Notes: generated from the sequence alone by a model not told the origin. A DNA stretch of 64,000 bases from Anabaena sp. WA102 (GCF_001277295.1 NZ_CP011456.1:2294001-2358000), one strand, 5' to 3'; positions 44,077 to 53,796 are shown, numbered from the stretch's first letter. Numbers and translations: made by a program.

Positions 44077-45195
44077 ATGTCAAACACAGAAGAACGTAAA
44101 TATTGGTTAGCTTGGTCGCAAATTTCTGGGATTGGACCCATATTACTGCAAAGATTACAACAGCATTTTGGTAACTTGGAAAATGCTTGGAAAGCTACTC
44201 CTAGTGAATTACGAAAAGTTGAAGGTTTGGGATTTCAGACATTAGAAAAAGTTGTTCAACAAAAATCCCGTTTAAACCCAGAACAACTACTCACTCAACA
44301 CCAACAAGCAAACCCCCTTTTTTGGACACCAGCAGACCCAGAATATCCCCAACTACTGCGAGAAATTCCCAGTCCACCCCCCTTATTGTATTATCGGGGT
44401 GAAGTTGATTTACAGGAGAATTCAGGACAAAAACCTTTAGTGGGAATTGTCGGAACTCGTCAACCCACAGAATATGGAATTAAATGGACTCGTCAAATTA
44501 GTACCGCATTAGCCAAAAATGGTTTTACCATTGTTTCCGGTATGGCAGAAGGAATAGACACCGAAAGTCACGCAGCAGCAATGAAAGCAGGAGGAAGAAC
44601 AATAGCAGTTGTAGGAACAGGAGTAGATGTTATTTATCCCCATAAAAATCAAGGTTTATATAAACAGATATTGACCTCTGGCATAGTAATTAGTGAATAT
44701 CCTGCCAAAACCACACCCAACCGCACCCATTTTCCCCGGCGAAATCGCATCATTGCTGGTTTAAGTCGCGCAGTATTAGTCATAGAAGCACCAATAAAAT
44801 CTGGCGCTTTAATCACAGCCACTTATGCTAATGAATTTTGTCGAGATGTTTACGCATTACCCGGAAGAATTGATGATCAACCATCACAAGGTTGTTTAAA
44901 ATTAATTAGTCAAGGTGCAGGTTTAATTAATCAAGAACTCAGTCAATTATTAACCATGTTGGGGGCAATTCCCCAAATAGATATAGAAATTCCCATAGTT
45001 AAATCTCCTCCTTTACCTGACTTAGCACCTGAATTACAACAGGTAATAGACACTTTGACTATTGATACTTTATCCTTTGATTTTATAATTCAAAAAACAG
45101 GGATGAATGCGGCTTTAGTTTCCAGTTCCTTATTACAATTAGAACTCATGGGTTTAGTCACCCAACTTCCGGGAATGCGATATCAAAAATGTTAA
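44077..45195 (+). CDS. dprA: DNA-processing protein DprA (Smf)
   Basis: 372 residues. An N-terminal helix-hairpin-helix/SAM-like region (about 10-70), a Rossmann-like DprA domain (about 85-290) with VGIVGTRQPTEYG, IVSGMAEGIDTESH and NRIIAGLSRAVLVIEAP, and a C-terminal winged-helix remnant (about 310-370). DprA loads RecA onto incoming single-stranded DNA during natural transformation. It is flanked by a pair of inverted repeats (43833-43891, 45219-45275). Confidence 0.95.
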   Translation: MSNTEERKYWLAWSQISGIGPILLQRLQQHFGNLENAWKATPSELRKVEGLGFQTLEKVVQQKSRLNPEQLLTQHQQANPLFWTPADPEYPQLLREIPSPPPLLYYRGEVDLQENSGQKPLVGIVGTRQPTEYGIKWTRQISTALAKNGFTIVSGMAEGIDTESHAAAMKAGGRTIAVVGTGVDVIYPHKNQGLYKQILTSGIVISEYPAKTTPNRTHFPRRNRIIAGLSRAVLVIEAPIKSGALITATYANEFCRDVYALPGRIDDQPSQGCLKLISQGAGLINQELSQLLTMLGAIPQIDIEIPIVKSPPLPDLAPELQQVIDTLTIDTLSFDFIIQKTGMNAALVSSSLLQLELMGLVTQLPGMRYQKC

Positions 45196-45218
45196 AACTC
45201 TGATTTTTGTTCCCTCTT

Positions 45219-45275
45219 CCTTTGCGTCTTTGCGCCTTTGCGTGAGGCTAATTCATACTTTAATTATGCAACGCC
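45219..45275. repeat. Right inverted repeat flanking dprA
   Basis: CCTTTGCGTCTTTGCGCC through TATGCAACGCC, the reverse complement of 43833-43891 with about 50 of 58 positions matching. Confidence 0.85.
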
Positions 45276-45339
45276 AATTTTTGCTTGTAGTCTAGCAACA
45301 AAGCCACATTTTCTGCAACCAGTTTGAATTCTGAATTAT

Positions 45340-46914
45340 CTATTGTGGTGGATAATATTGCGGAGTCATTACAGGAGGTGGATAACTGCCCATAGGCATA
45401 TTATTAACCATCCCATTAGGCATAGCAGGATTCATTATCGGTTGTTGAACTGGTTGCTGAACAAAGGGTTGAACGGGTGGTTGATAATTAGAAATTGGTG
45501 AAGTTATTGGTTGAGTTGCTGGTTGAGTTGCTGGTTGAGTGATTGGTTGAGTAACCGGTTGGTTATTTATCGGATTGCTAGGTGTTACTGTAGTTTGGCT
45601 AAAGTGTTCATAAGCAGCACTAGAAATAGAACTAATTAATTTTGCCGCACGAGGATCATTATTGGGACGTTTCACCATAATAGCGGCGATATAACGTTTA
45701 CCCGTAGGGACATCTATTAAACCCGCATCTGCTAACATTGTGCCAATATCACCTGTTTTGTGGTAAGCATTTGCGCCTTTTCCTAAGCCAGCAGGTAAAA
45801 GATTATCTCGTTCAGTGCGACTCATAATATTAAGCATTAAATCACGCGATCGCATACCCACGACATTACCTTGATTCACCATCGAGATTAAATTCCCCAA
45901 TTCCCTCGGACTAGTAGTATTAGTCCCCTCTAAATCTGGGAGAGGATTACGAATCATCGTCGTTGTTAATCCCCAACTGCGAAAACGTCCATTTAACGCC
46001 TCCTGTCCGCCTAATTTAGCAACCAGCATATTCGTAGCCGTATTGTCGCTAATTGTAATCATCTTCGTAGCCACATCAAGAGCCGTGTATTTGCTGTCTG
46101 GGGTTTGATATTGCATATTTCCCGAACCCCCGACAATCATCTCTTTTTGGAGAGTTAAGATTTCATCCAGGCGGATTTTACCAGCATCTACATCCTGGAA
46201 AAAAGCAATCAAAATCGGAATTTTAATCGTGCTTGCCGCAGCAAAACTGGCATTACTATTAATATCTACATAACCACCATTATCTAAGTCTAATAAAAAC
46301 ACCCCTGGCATCAGATCAGCATTAGCGGTGGTGAGAGTTTGTAAAGAATTTTTTAAAGAAGTAATTTCTTGGGACAGATATAAGCTTGTATTAGGAGTTT
46401 GAGATGTTTTTTGAGAAGTAGTAGTTTGAGATACTAACGCAACTGAACCAAGGCGATTAGCAGGGTCTAGAATTGACAACAACGTACCCACAATCGCACC
46501 TATCCCCACACCCACAATCAACAACCGCAAGGCATATAACACAGTTCTAGCCATAGGTTTTAACCTAGTCTTGCGTGACCCTCTGCTTTCAATTCTCGGC
46601 TTCTCCATGCGTACGGTCTTTAACCTCACATTTGCTGATGGAGAAATTTGAGTATTTTTCTTGACTGTAGGTACTGGTTTAACACCTGGAGGCATCATCT
46701 TCCGTGATGCTGGTTTTCGCCCCCCAGACGAGATAGGAACAGGACTGCTATGATTGTTTGGACGAGCTAATGTTGCAGTTTCTCTTGGACTAGAAACTGG
46801 CTGTTGATTGATAACTTTTTTCTGTCCTGTCTTGGGGACTGGACGTTTACGTCGGCGACGCTGTACAGGTTGCCTTTGTGATATGGGTATGAGTTTGTCA
46901 CTAGTTTCTGACAT
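45340..46914 (-). CDS. Class A beta-lactamase-like serine hydrolase, membrane-anchored
   Basis: 524 residues: a basic cytoplasmic N terminus (1 to about 130), one membrane helix (about 131-150), a serine hydrolase domain (about 190-440) and a Gln/Pro-rich tail (about 445-524). The active-site set is SxxK at 228-231 (STIK), SDN at 289-291 and KTG at 386-388, with a Glu at about 329 in the omega-like loop. It could be a beta-lactamase or a peptidoglycan-related peptidase. The long basic N terminus and low-complexity tail favour a cell-envelope role over secreted resistance. Confidence 0.87.
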   Translation of the reverse strand: MSETSDKLIPISQRQPVQRRRRKRPVPKTGQKKVINQQPVSSPRETATLARPNNHSSPVPISSGGRKPASRKMMPPGVKPVPTVKKNTQISPSANVRLKTVRMEKPRIESRGSRKTRLKPMARTVLYALRLLIVGVGIGAIVGTLLSILDPANRLGSVALVSQTTTSQKTSQTPNTSLYLSQEITSLKNSLQTLTTANADLMPGVFLLDLDNGGYVDINSNASFAAASTIKIPILIAFFQDVDAGKIRLDEILTLQKEMIVGGSGNMQYQTPDSKYTALDVATKMITISDNTATNMLVAKLGGQEALNGRFRSWGLTTTMIRNPLPDLEGTNTTSPRELGNLISMVNQGNVVGMRSRDLMLNIMSRTERDNLLPAGLGKGANAYHKTGDIGTMLADAGLIDVPTGKRYIAAIMVKRPNNDPRAAKLISSISSAAYEHFSQTTVTPSNPINNQPVTQPITQPATQPATQPITSPISNYQPPVQPFVQQPVQQPIMNPAMPNGMVNNMPMGSYPPPVMTPQYYPPQ

Positions 46915-47234
46915 AGCTACTTTTCACCTTCGACCCAGATTGTAAATTTATGCACCTTGATACTCAGTTTACCTTTGGGGACTAAGTGGCATTTTCCGAT
47001 CTAGTATACTTCATAGTTGATTTTTGCACAAAAAGTCAGTGTACCTTTAGAGAACTCCACAAAAAGAAATGCCCAATGTCATTTTGTTCGCGCAGCGTGC
47101 CAGAGGCATTACGAAACGAAGTGTACTAAAATTAATATTACCCGGACTCATAGCCAATGGACAGAAGTAATTAAATATTCCTGGTACTTGATTATTATGC
47201 AAAAATGATGTGTCTCCCTTAGTGATTATTAATC
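46915..47234. other. Spacer with a partial AGAGAACTCC element
   Basis: Holds a 5' fragment of the 165-bp element (about 47048-47128). Two short frames here are not supported as genes. Promoters of the divergent hydrolase and permease genes must lie here. Confidence 0.55.
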
Positions 47235-48152
47235 ATGCATCAAAGTTCTGGTCGTTGGCGTTTGGGTCTAAGTTTATCACTGGTAACTGTCTTTTTATGG
47301 GGAGTTTTACCTCTGGCTTTGACGGTAACACTACAAGAGCTAGATGTCTACACCGTTATTTGGTTTCGCTTTTTAACTTCCTTCCTCTTACTGGCAATTT
47401 ATTTGTTGTTTCAGCAACAATTACCAACCTTAGAACAATTACGTGCTACCTCTTGGCAATTATTAGTAGTTGCTACTATATTTTTAGCTGCTAACTATTT
47501 TCTATTTATGCAAGGTTTAGCATTGACCGCTCCAGCTAATGCTGAGGTGATCATTCAATTATCTAGTGTGTTATTAAGTTTCGGTGGATTAGTCATTTTT
47601 AACGAACGTTATACATTGTATCAATGGCTAGGTGTAGCTGTACTAACTTTGGGTTTTGCACTATTTTTTCATGCCCAATTAGTTAATCTGATCACAGCCA
47701 AAGGTGAATATTTACTAGGTAGCGGCTTGATTGTTTTCGGGGCAATAGCATGGGCTATCTATGCCTTATCACAAAAACAGTTATTGCAATCGTTATCTTC
47801 AGCAAAAATTATGTTGATTATTTACGGTGGCTGTGCTTTATTATTCACGCCATTGGCAAAAACTCACACAATTTTCACCCTGGATACTTTCTATTTTTCA
47901 ACTTTGATATTTTGCGCTTTAAATACCCTCGTCGCCTATGGTGCTTTTGCTGAATCTTTAGTACATTGGCAAGCCTCAAGAGTGGGTGCTGTATTAGCTT
48001 TAGCTCCGATTATTACTTTAATTTCCGGTTGGCTGATGTCCGTAATTACTCCTAATATTATCTCTCCAGAAAATATTTCTTTAGTAGGTGTTATTGGGGC
48101 ATTTTTTGTAGTCATTGGTTCTATATCTATTGCATTATGCGAACCTAATTAA
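47235..48152 (+). CDS. EamA/DMT-superfamily permease
   Basis: 305 residues with ten predicted membrane helices in two EamA repeats (about 10-140 and 160-300). The first repeat has the typical FLWGVLPLAL and EVIIQLSSVL segments, the second AIAWAIYALSQKQLL and RVGAVLALAPIITLI. It probably exports a metabolite; the substrate cannot be deduced. No partner genes adjacent. Confidence 0.88.
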   Translation: MHQSSGRWRLGLSLSLVTVFLWGVLPLALTVTLQELDVYTVIWFRFLTSFLLLAIYLLFQQQLPTLEQLRATSWQLLVVATIFLAANYFLFMQGLALTAPANAEVIIQLSSVLLSFGGLVIFNERYTLYQWLGVAVLTLGFALFFHAQLVNLITAKGEYLLGSGLIVFGAIAWAIYALSQKQLLQSLSSAKIMLIIYGGCALLFTPLAKTHTIFTLDTFYFSTLIFCALNTLVAYGAFAESLVHWQASRVGAVLALAPIITLISGWLMSVITPNIISPENISLVGVIGAFFVVIGSISIALCEPN

Positions 48153-48402
48153 TAGGATTTATTAGCATTATTTAGATTTTATTAATCAGGAAAAATACAT
48201 AATAAATACCGATGTAGATAATTCATGTACTTATTATAATCTTAAAAGAAGTCTTAGCAATTCAAAGCAAACTAATCGCAAACGGTCTGAAATTTTGTTT
48301 GTGTAGTCTGCGATAGGCACTATTGAGAATAGTTTAACAGGGTGTTTGAATCACTACCAAAATTTGAGCCTCGCTCAACAACATCACCACAAAAGTTAAG
48401 CG

Positions 48403-50160
48403 ATGAATATGTTTGGTAATTGGGGCAGCACCCTCATAAAAAATTCTCTAATACTGATTTTGTCCATATTGCTGCCAACATTTGGGATAAGTAACCCGGT
48501 TATGGCAGCAGAACAAATTCATGCTTCCTATTCAGCACTAGAAATTTCTATCCCTATTAGTGCCTTAGAAAGCTATGCAAAATATGGGATAATTAATGCA
48601 GATTTAGCAGGCTATTATCAATATATTCCTACAAACAAACTGCAAGAATTAAGGAAAATTTTAGTTCAACCACTGAAAATTAGTCCGGCTGTAACTTCCC
48701 AATTTCTTGACACCCAACAAGGGAAATTTATCTTACAAAGATTAGCAGGGTTAATTAAACCTAAATCTGATTATTCAAAATTTACTTCTTGGTCATTACG
48801 TACAGCTTTAATTGCTGCTGCTGCTGAACCGGAAGGATTAAATTTATTAAATTTATTACGCAAATATCCTCAAAATAATATTAAGATTGATGTGGCTTCC
48901 AGCCTAAAAGTTGCTGGTGAGTTAGAGAAAATGATCAACGATACGGAAACAACTATTTCCGCATTAATCCAAGCATCAAAATTAGAAGCTGATCAAATTT
49001 CTTATCCTAATTTTTCTCAATTACCAAGATTTTCAAATCCAGTAATTTTATCGACCAAGAAACAAATAATTAAGTTCTTTGATGTAGTCCGTAATCGGCA
49101 TTTAACTACAGAAATATATATTCCTAATAGCCAAAATCCTGTACCTGTGATTGTGATTTCTCATGGTTTAGGTTTGGATAGTAGTAACTTTCGTTATTTA
49201 GCAGATCATTTAGTTAAACATGGGTTTGCTGTAGTAATTCCCAATCATCCCAGTAGTGATGCTAAACAATTAAAATCTTTAATAAATGGTAATAGTAATC
49301 AAGTTACACACCCTAATGAATTTAAAGATAGACCTTTAGATATCAAATATATTTTAGATCAATTAGAGTCAGATTCACAATTTCAGCAACGGCTGAACTT
49401 ACAACAAGTGGGAGTATTTGGTCAGTCTTTAGGAGGTTATACTGCCTTAGCTTTAGCGGGGGCAAAAATTAACTTTTCCCAACTACAAGCAGACTGTCAT
49501 CCTGACAAATTGCGAAATACTTGGAATATGTCTTTATTGTTGCAATGTCGGGCTTTAGAATTGCCCAACCAGTCAGGACAAGATTACAATTTACAAGATA
49601 CCAGAATCAAGGCGGCGATCGCTGTTAATCCGATTACCAGTTCTATTTTCGGACAAGCCGGGTTAAGCCAAATTCATACCCCAGTCATGATTGTCGGTAG
49701 TAGTGAAGACACAGTTGCCCCAACTTTATATGAGCAAATTGTCCCTTTTTCCTGGATTATTCATCCCGAAAAATACTTAGTTATGCTACTTGGTGGTACT
49801 CATTTTTCTACCATTGGTAATAGCAATCCTGACAGTACACAAATGGCATTACCAACAGATATGGTAGGTGATGCTTCCCAAGCCCATGATTACATGAATG
49901 CGTTAAGTTTACCCTTTTTTCAAACTTACATAGCCGGAAAACCAGAATATCTGCCTTATCTGAACGCTGCCTACGCTCAAAGTATTTCTAGTCAGTCCCT
50001 GGGTTTAAACCTTGTCCAGTCCCTTGATCATCTCAAATTAGCACCAATTTTAGGTAATCTTCAAGACAGCAAACCTGTTAAAAAGAAACTTGCTCATACT
50101 ATCGTCCATTTTGGATTTTGGCTGCTAGGTATTGGTGTTTCTCTATTACATTTAATTTAG
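48403..50160 (+). CDS. DUF1400/alpha-beta hydrolase fusion, exported
   Basis: 585 residues. A signal peptide (about 12-36, ending PVMAA), then the cyanobacterial DUF1400 domain (about 38-165), then an alpha/beta hydrolase (about 220-540). The nucleophile elbow GQSLGG, a VVISHGLG oxyanion strand and a GGTHFS catalytic histidine are visible; the acid is probably in the SSEDTVAP segment. It ends in a hydrophobic helix (about 563-583). A lipase, esterase or PAF-acetylhydrolase-like enzyme on the periplasmic side. The stop TAG shares its G with a truncated REP palindrome. Confidence 0.87.
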   Translation: MNMFGNWGSTLIKNSLILILSILLPTFGISNPVMAAEQIHASYSALEISIPISALESYAKYGIINADLAGYYQYIPTNKLQELRKILVQPLKISPAVTSQFLDTQQGKFILQRLAGLIKPKSDYSKFTSWSLRTALIAAAAEPEGLNLLNLLRKYPQNNIKIDVASSLKVAGELEKMINDTETTISALIQASKLEADQISYPNFSQLPRFSNPVILSTKKQIIKFFDVVRNRHLTTEIYIPNSQNPVPVIVISHGLGLDSSNFRYLADHLVKHGFAVVIPNHPSSDAKQLKSLINGNSNQVTHPNEFKDRPLDIKYILDQLESDSQFQQRLNLQQVGVFGQSLGGYTALALAGAKINFSQLQADCHPDKLRNTWNMSLLLQCRALELPNQSGQDYNLQDTRIKAAIAVNPITSSIFGQAGLSQIHTPVMIVGSSEDTVAPTLYEQIVPFSWIIHPEKYLVMLLGGTHFSTIGNSNPDSTQMALPTDMVGDASQAHDYMNALSLPFFQTYIAGKPEYLPYLNAAYAQSISSQSLGLNLVQSLDHLKLAPILGNLQDSKPVKKKLAHTIVHFGFWLLGIGVSLLHLI

Positions 50161-50262
50161 ATCCCCGACTTCTTGAAGAACTCCTGATAGCGCAGCGTGG
50201 CGTTAGCCATACTCCCGAATGGGCGCAGGCCCTGCGCCCCTACCTTTTGGTAGCGTAGCGTG
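50160..50262. repeat. Cluster of truncated REP, SDR and GGCGCAGGCC repeats
   Basis: GATCCCCGACTTCTTGAAGAA (half of the REP palindrome) runs into GATAGCGCAGCGTGGCGTTAG (about 50186), then GGGCGCAGGCCCTGCGCCCC (50220-50241) and a further GTAGCGTAGCGTGGCG copy (about 50250-50265). Nested insertions are likely. Confidence 0.75.
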
Positions 50263-50330
50263 GCGTTAGCGATATTTCTGAACTCCTATTTGTGTGAAAA
50301 TAAAAAATCTCAACCCTAAAATCTAAACTT

Positions 50331-51212
50331 GTGCAAGGCTTTCTCAATTTAAACAAACCACTTGACTGGACTTCTCATGACTGCGTAGCCAAAGTCCGAA
50401 AACTACTGAAGATGAAACGAGTCGGACACGCAGGAACTTTAGATCCTAAAGCTACCGGAGTATTACCGATAGCCTTGGGTAAAGCCACCAGATTATTACA
50501 ATATTTACCGGGAGAAAAGGCTTATCAAGCCACTGTCCGGCTAGGAATACAAACTACTACAGATGATTTAGAAGGGGAAATTATTACCTCTGCACCCTGT
50601 CCAGGATTAGATTTAGAAAATATCAAAACGTCCCTTTCCCAGTTTATCGGTAAAATTGAGCAAATCCCCCCCAGTTACAGCGCCATTCAAGTTGATGGTA
50701 AACGCCTCTATGATTTAGCCCGAAAAGGGGAAATAGTCGAAGTTCCGGTGCGAACAGTCGAAATTGCCCAAATCCAGGTGTTAGACTGGCGAGACGGAGA
50801 TTTTCCTGAATTAGATATAGCCATATCTTGTGGGGCGGGAACATATATTCGGGCGATCGCTCGTGATTTAGGTACAATACTCAACACAGGTGGCACTCTA
50901 TCTGCCCTAATTCGCACACAAAGCAGCAGTTTCCAGCTTCCAACCAGTCTCAGCTTTACAGACTTAGCCACCGAAATCGAAAACAGCACATTTCAACCTA
51001 TATCCGCAGACACACCATTACAACATCTCAAAGCCGTAAATCTAGCCCCAGAATCAGCTAAAAAATGGTGTCAAGGTCAAAAAATTCCCCTCAATCTGGT
51101 TATTGACGACTTTGTACGAGTTTATGAAACAGAAACCAATTTTTTAGGAATCGGGAAATTAGCACATGATTTATTAGTCCCTCAAATGGTGTTTTTTGAA
51201 TATCCCAATTAA
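50331..51212 (+). CDS. truB: tRNA pseudouridine(55) synthase
   Basis: 293 residues, GTG start. Catalytic Asp38 lies in GHAGTLDPKATGVLP, and the KAYQATVRLG, IPPSYSAIQVDGKRLYDLAR and YIRAIARDLG blocks are intact. It isomerises U55 in the T-loop of tRNAs. The C-terminal part is a short PUA-like region. Preceded by a repeat cluster; no operon partners. Confidence 0.95.
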   Translation: MQGFLNLNKPLDWTSHDCVAKVRKLLKMKRVGHAGTLDPKATGVLPIALGKATRLLQYLPGEKAYQATVRLGIQTTTDDLEGEIITSAPCPGLDLENIKTSLSQFIGKIEQIPPSYSAIQVDGKRLYDLARKGEIVEVPVRTVEIAQIQVLDWRDGDFPELDIAISCGAGTYIRAIARDLGTILNTGGTLSALIRTQSSSFQLPTSLSFTDLATEIENSTFQPISADTPLQHLKAVNLAPESAKKWCQGQKIPLNLVIDDFVRVYETETNFLGIGKLAHDLLVPQMVFFEYPN

Positions 51213-51535
51213 AAATTAAATAGGGTTTGCTGATAGCGTGGCGTAAGTAGGTGAACAGAAAAATTTAAAGGTATGTGAAGAAAAGTAAAATCACTCAAAA
51301 CTCTTTTCCTGTTCCCAGTTAAGAGTTCCCTGTTCCCTTACCCCAACGACAATTTTCAACGCCAACCTACTTAACCTGAAAAGGTTTTTGACATTCTCAT
51401 GATAAGTTCATAATTATCCTGATAAATTCACGGAAAATTCATAAAAATAGCATAATTTATCCTGTACATTACTGTTTTTCGGGAATTACTCTAATATACA
51501 TTCGGGCGCATATAACCGTCGTGAGGAGTAGAATT
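51213..51535. other. Spacer with short repeats and leader of the 51536 gene
   Basis: Contains a GTTTGCTGATAGCGTGGCG partial palindrome, an AGTAGGTGAAC...AAGAAAAGTAAAATC stretch that recurs at about 62020-62062, and GTTCCC heptamers. GAGGAG at 51523-51528 precedes a TTG codon at 51536. Confidence 0.55.
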
Positions 51536-52597
51536 TTGAGAAAAACAAAATTTTTATGTATGTTATTACGCCCAAATTGGCTAAAGTTCATAGGTACAAC
51601 TTTATTAAGCTATATATGGGCTATCACCGCTCTTTCAGTTACCCCTGCTTCTGCAACAAATGAAATAACTCCTAAAACCCATAGCAGTAAAGAATTAATA
51701 ACTGATCAAGCTCAATTAAAGACTAACTTGCCGGATCTCCAAGATGTCTTAGCGAAAAACGTAGAGTCAGGGCGGAAGATTGAACCTCTACTTTATCAAA
51801 AACAATCATGGATCACTGCTCAAACAGATACTTCAGCACCAAATGATAAACGTCAACTTAATACTGATAAATTACGCCAATATTTACTAGTTGACCCTCT
51901 GGTCAAAGTAATTCCACTCAAACGTACTTACTCTCCTTCGCTTACCTTTGCTACACCAAGCGCCTTTGGAGCTACCTGGGGTGACGTTTTCCTAGGGGCA
52001 TCCGCAGCAACCACTGGTAAAGCTAGAACTCAACCAGACGGGAGTATCAGTATGGGTTTTGGGTTAGGAGATGCCCGGAAACTAGTTGGTCTAGAACTTG
52101 GCTACAACATTGGTAGTATCAAAAATTTTGGCTACAACGGAACTTTTGACCTCAAAGCTAACCGCATTGTCTATGCTAAAGGCAACACTCAAATAGCTGC
52201 GGCTGCTGGCTGGAAGTCTTTTGCACAGCACGTTAAAGGGGAATCAGTTAGACCTTCCAGTGCCTATGGTGTAGTTACAAGTTACTCCCTATTAAAGCCT
52301 AACGATACTGTTAATAAAATGCCCATTTCCTTTTCCATAGGAGCCGGTGGTGGCGATTTTCGCACAGGTGATGCAAATACGGGTGTATTTGCTGGAGTTG
52401 GGGTACAAGTTCATCCCCAAATCGGTGTGGGTATGGGCTGGAGTGGAGTTGGTTTCAACGTTGGAGCTTCTTTCGTCCCTATATCTACTATTCCCTTGAC
52501 AATTAATGCCGTAGGTGCAGATCTCACAGATACTAGCTTGGGCGGTACGGTATTTGTTCTCAGCATAGGCTATGGTTTCAATTTCTTACCCAAATAG
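51536..52597 (+). CDS. Exported protein of unknown function, beta-rich
   Basis: 353 residues from the TTG at 51536, chosen because GAGGAG lies 7 bases upstream; the open frame reaches a GTG at 51521 that would overlap this site. A signal peptide (about 15-40, ending PASA) and a polar region are followed by a Gly-rich beta-strand domain (about 130-353) with repeated GxGxG stretches (GVFAGVGVQVHPQIGVGMGW) and a C-terminal GYGFNFLP, as in small outer-membrane barrels. No family recognised. Confidence 0.65.
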   Translation: MRKTKFLCMLLRPNWLKFIGTTLLSYIWAITALSVTPASATNEITPKTHSSKELITDQAQLKTNLPDLQDVLAKNVESGRKIEPLLYQKQSWITAQTDTSAPNDKRQLNTDKLRQYLLVDPLVKVIPLKRTYSPSLTFATPSAFGATWGDVFLGASAATTGKARTQPDGSISMGFGLGDARKLVGLELGYNIGSIKNFGYNGTFDLKANRIVYAKGNTQIAAAAGWKSFAQHVKGESVRPSSAYGVVTSYSLLKPNDTVNKMPISFSIGAGGGDFRTGDANTGVFAGVGVQVHPQIGVGMGWSGVGFNVGASFVPISTIPLTINAVGADLTDTSLGGTVFVLSIGYGFNFLPK

Positions 52598-52691
52598 ATC
52601 TGGTTGAAAAAGTCTGAACACCTTATCTGTTATTGTTTCTACCTTTATTCAGCCAACCCTAAATAAACACTTCAATCCTGATAAAATCACC

Positions 52692-53651
52692 ATGTTAAAA
52701 ATCAGAACTTTTATTCTGGCTCTCACTCTCACTCCCCTACTGGCAATCAATTGGCAGCAACCAAGCCAATCCCAAACTTCGCCTAGTCTGGGTACAGCAG
52801 GTGGTATGAGTGGTGGTGGAAACATTGGACCAATTAATACGAGTCCTAGTGTGGGGACTGGTGGGGGCATGAGTGGTGGTGGCACTACTGGCTCCAATGG
52901 TAATACTGATTCCAATCCCGATGATAATACGAGTCCTAGTGTGGGGACTGGCGGGGGCATGAGTGGTGGTGGCACTACTGGCTCCAATGGTAATACTGAT
53001 TCCAATCCCGATGATAATACGAGTCCTAGTGTGGGGACTGGTGGGAGCATGAGTGGTGGTGGCACTACTGGCTCTGGTAATACAAGTCCTAGTGTGGGGA
53101 ATGCCGGAGGTCAAAGTGGCAGTCCTGTTACCATTGTCCGCACATCACGAGGAAATTCACTTAGAATTACAGCAGAGCGTCAAGACAAACTCAATCGTGT
53201 TGCCATCAATATATTCACCAAGGAAAATAGTAAAGTTCTTGTAGCTTTCAGGCAGCCGGAAGCAATCAGACGGGGTGAATCGAATAGATTTACGGAGATA
53301 TTAAGGCAGGCTGGTGTTAGTCCAGCATTGGCAGGACGATTTATATTCACCTTAATTAAAATCATCCCTGCTCCCCGTCCTACTACACAAAGTTCCGGTT
53401 CAGTTCAGTTACCAAAAAAATATTTAGTGGCCAGCACTAAAGCTTTAAAATTTAGCCCAGTTATTGCTCAGTCAGATAATAATATTTTGCCAAGCGTAGA
53501 GGTAGATATCAACGATTTGCATAATGCTATTAATACCTACAACCAAATTATCCAAGAAAGTAGTCCGGTGACTTTGCAACAGCTTTCAGAAAACCAAGAT
53601 TTTGTGGAAATTGGTAAGGTGCTAAAAGAATTGAGAGCAGCGGTCAACTAG
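52692..53651 (+). CDS. Exported Gly/Ser-rich repeat protein
   Basis: 319 residues with a signal peptide (about 1-27). A repeat region (about 30-145) contains NTSPSVGTGGGMSGGG units, two of them within a 30-residue (90-bp) repeat ending SNPDD. The C-terminal domain (about 150-319) is helical and includes RITAERQDKLNRVAINIF and LRQAGVSPALAGRF. Unknown function; surface or matrix protein is possible. The stop codon is formed inside the terminal inverted repeat of a MITE-like element. Confidence 0.7.
   Translation: MLKIRTFILALTLTPLLAINWQQPSQSQTSPSLGTAGGMSGGGNIGPINTSPSVGTGGGMSGGGTTGSNGNTDSNPDDNTSPSVGTGGGMSGGGTTGSNGNTDSNPDDNTSPSVGTGGSMSGGGTTGSGNTSPSVGNAGGQSGSPVTIVRTSRGNSLRITAERQDKLNRVAINIFTKENSKVLVAFRQPEAIRRGESNRFTEILRQAGVSPALAGRFIFTLIKIIPAPRPTTQSSGSVQLPKKYLVASTKALKFSPVIAQSDNNILPSVEVDINDLHNAINTYNQIIQESSPVTLQQLSENQDFVEIGKVLKELRAAVN
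52840..53050 (+). repeat. 90-bp coding tandem repeat
   Basis: Two full units and partial ones of a 90-bp repeat starting ACGAGTCCTAGTGTGGGG and ending GATTCCAATCCCGATGAT. Copies differ at only a few positions (GGT/GGC). Confidence 0.9.
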
Positions 53652-53781
53652 TAGTCTGTCAACCCGAAAATGACGGGTGAAGGCAAGCAGGGGGAGAAGA
53701 GAGGCACCGGGGGTAGGGGAGGGAAGAACAGAAGTTTTTTCCGATCATTACCTGTCAAAATAAATTTGACGAACTACTAGT
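53647..53781. repeat. MITE-like element with ACTAGTAGTCTGTCAA ends
   Basis: 135 bp. Left end ACTAGTAGTCTGTCAA, right end TTGACGAACTACTAGT (14 of 16 complementary). The interior has a CCCGAAAATGACGGG hairpin. The left half recurs at about 37817-37865. Noncoding. Confidence 0.8.
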
Positions 53782-53796
53782 CTCAAACATAATTAA

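Noticed and set aside
45340..46914. Serine hydrolase considered a true antibiotic-resistance beta-lactamase
   Set aside because: Has SxxK, SDN and KTG, but the long basic N terminus, membrane anchor and Gln/Pro tail fit cell-envelope enzymes; resistance cannot be claimed from sequence.
52649..53114. Long reverse-strand frames (138 and 125 aa) with PPPLMPPPVPTLG or TTTHAPTSPHTRT repeats
   Set aside because: Mirror of the 90-bp coding repeat in the 319-aa exported protein, which has a signal peptide and a normal C-terminal domain.
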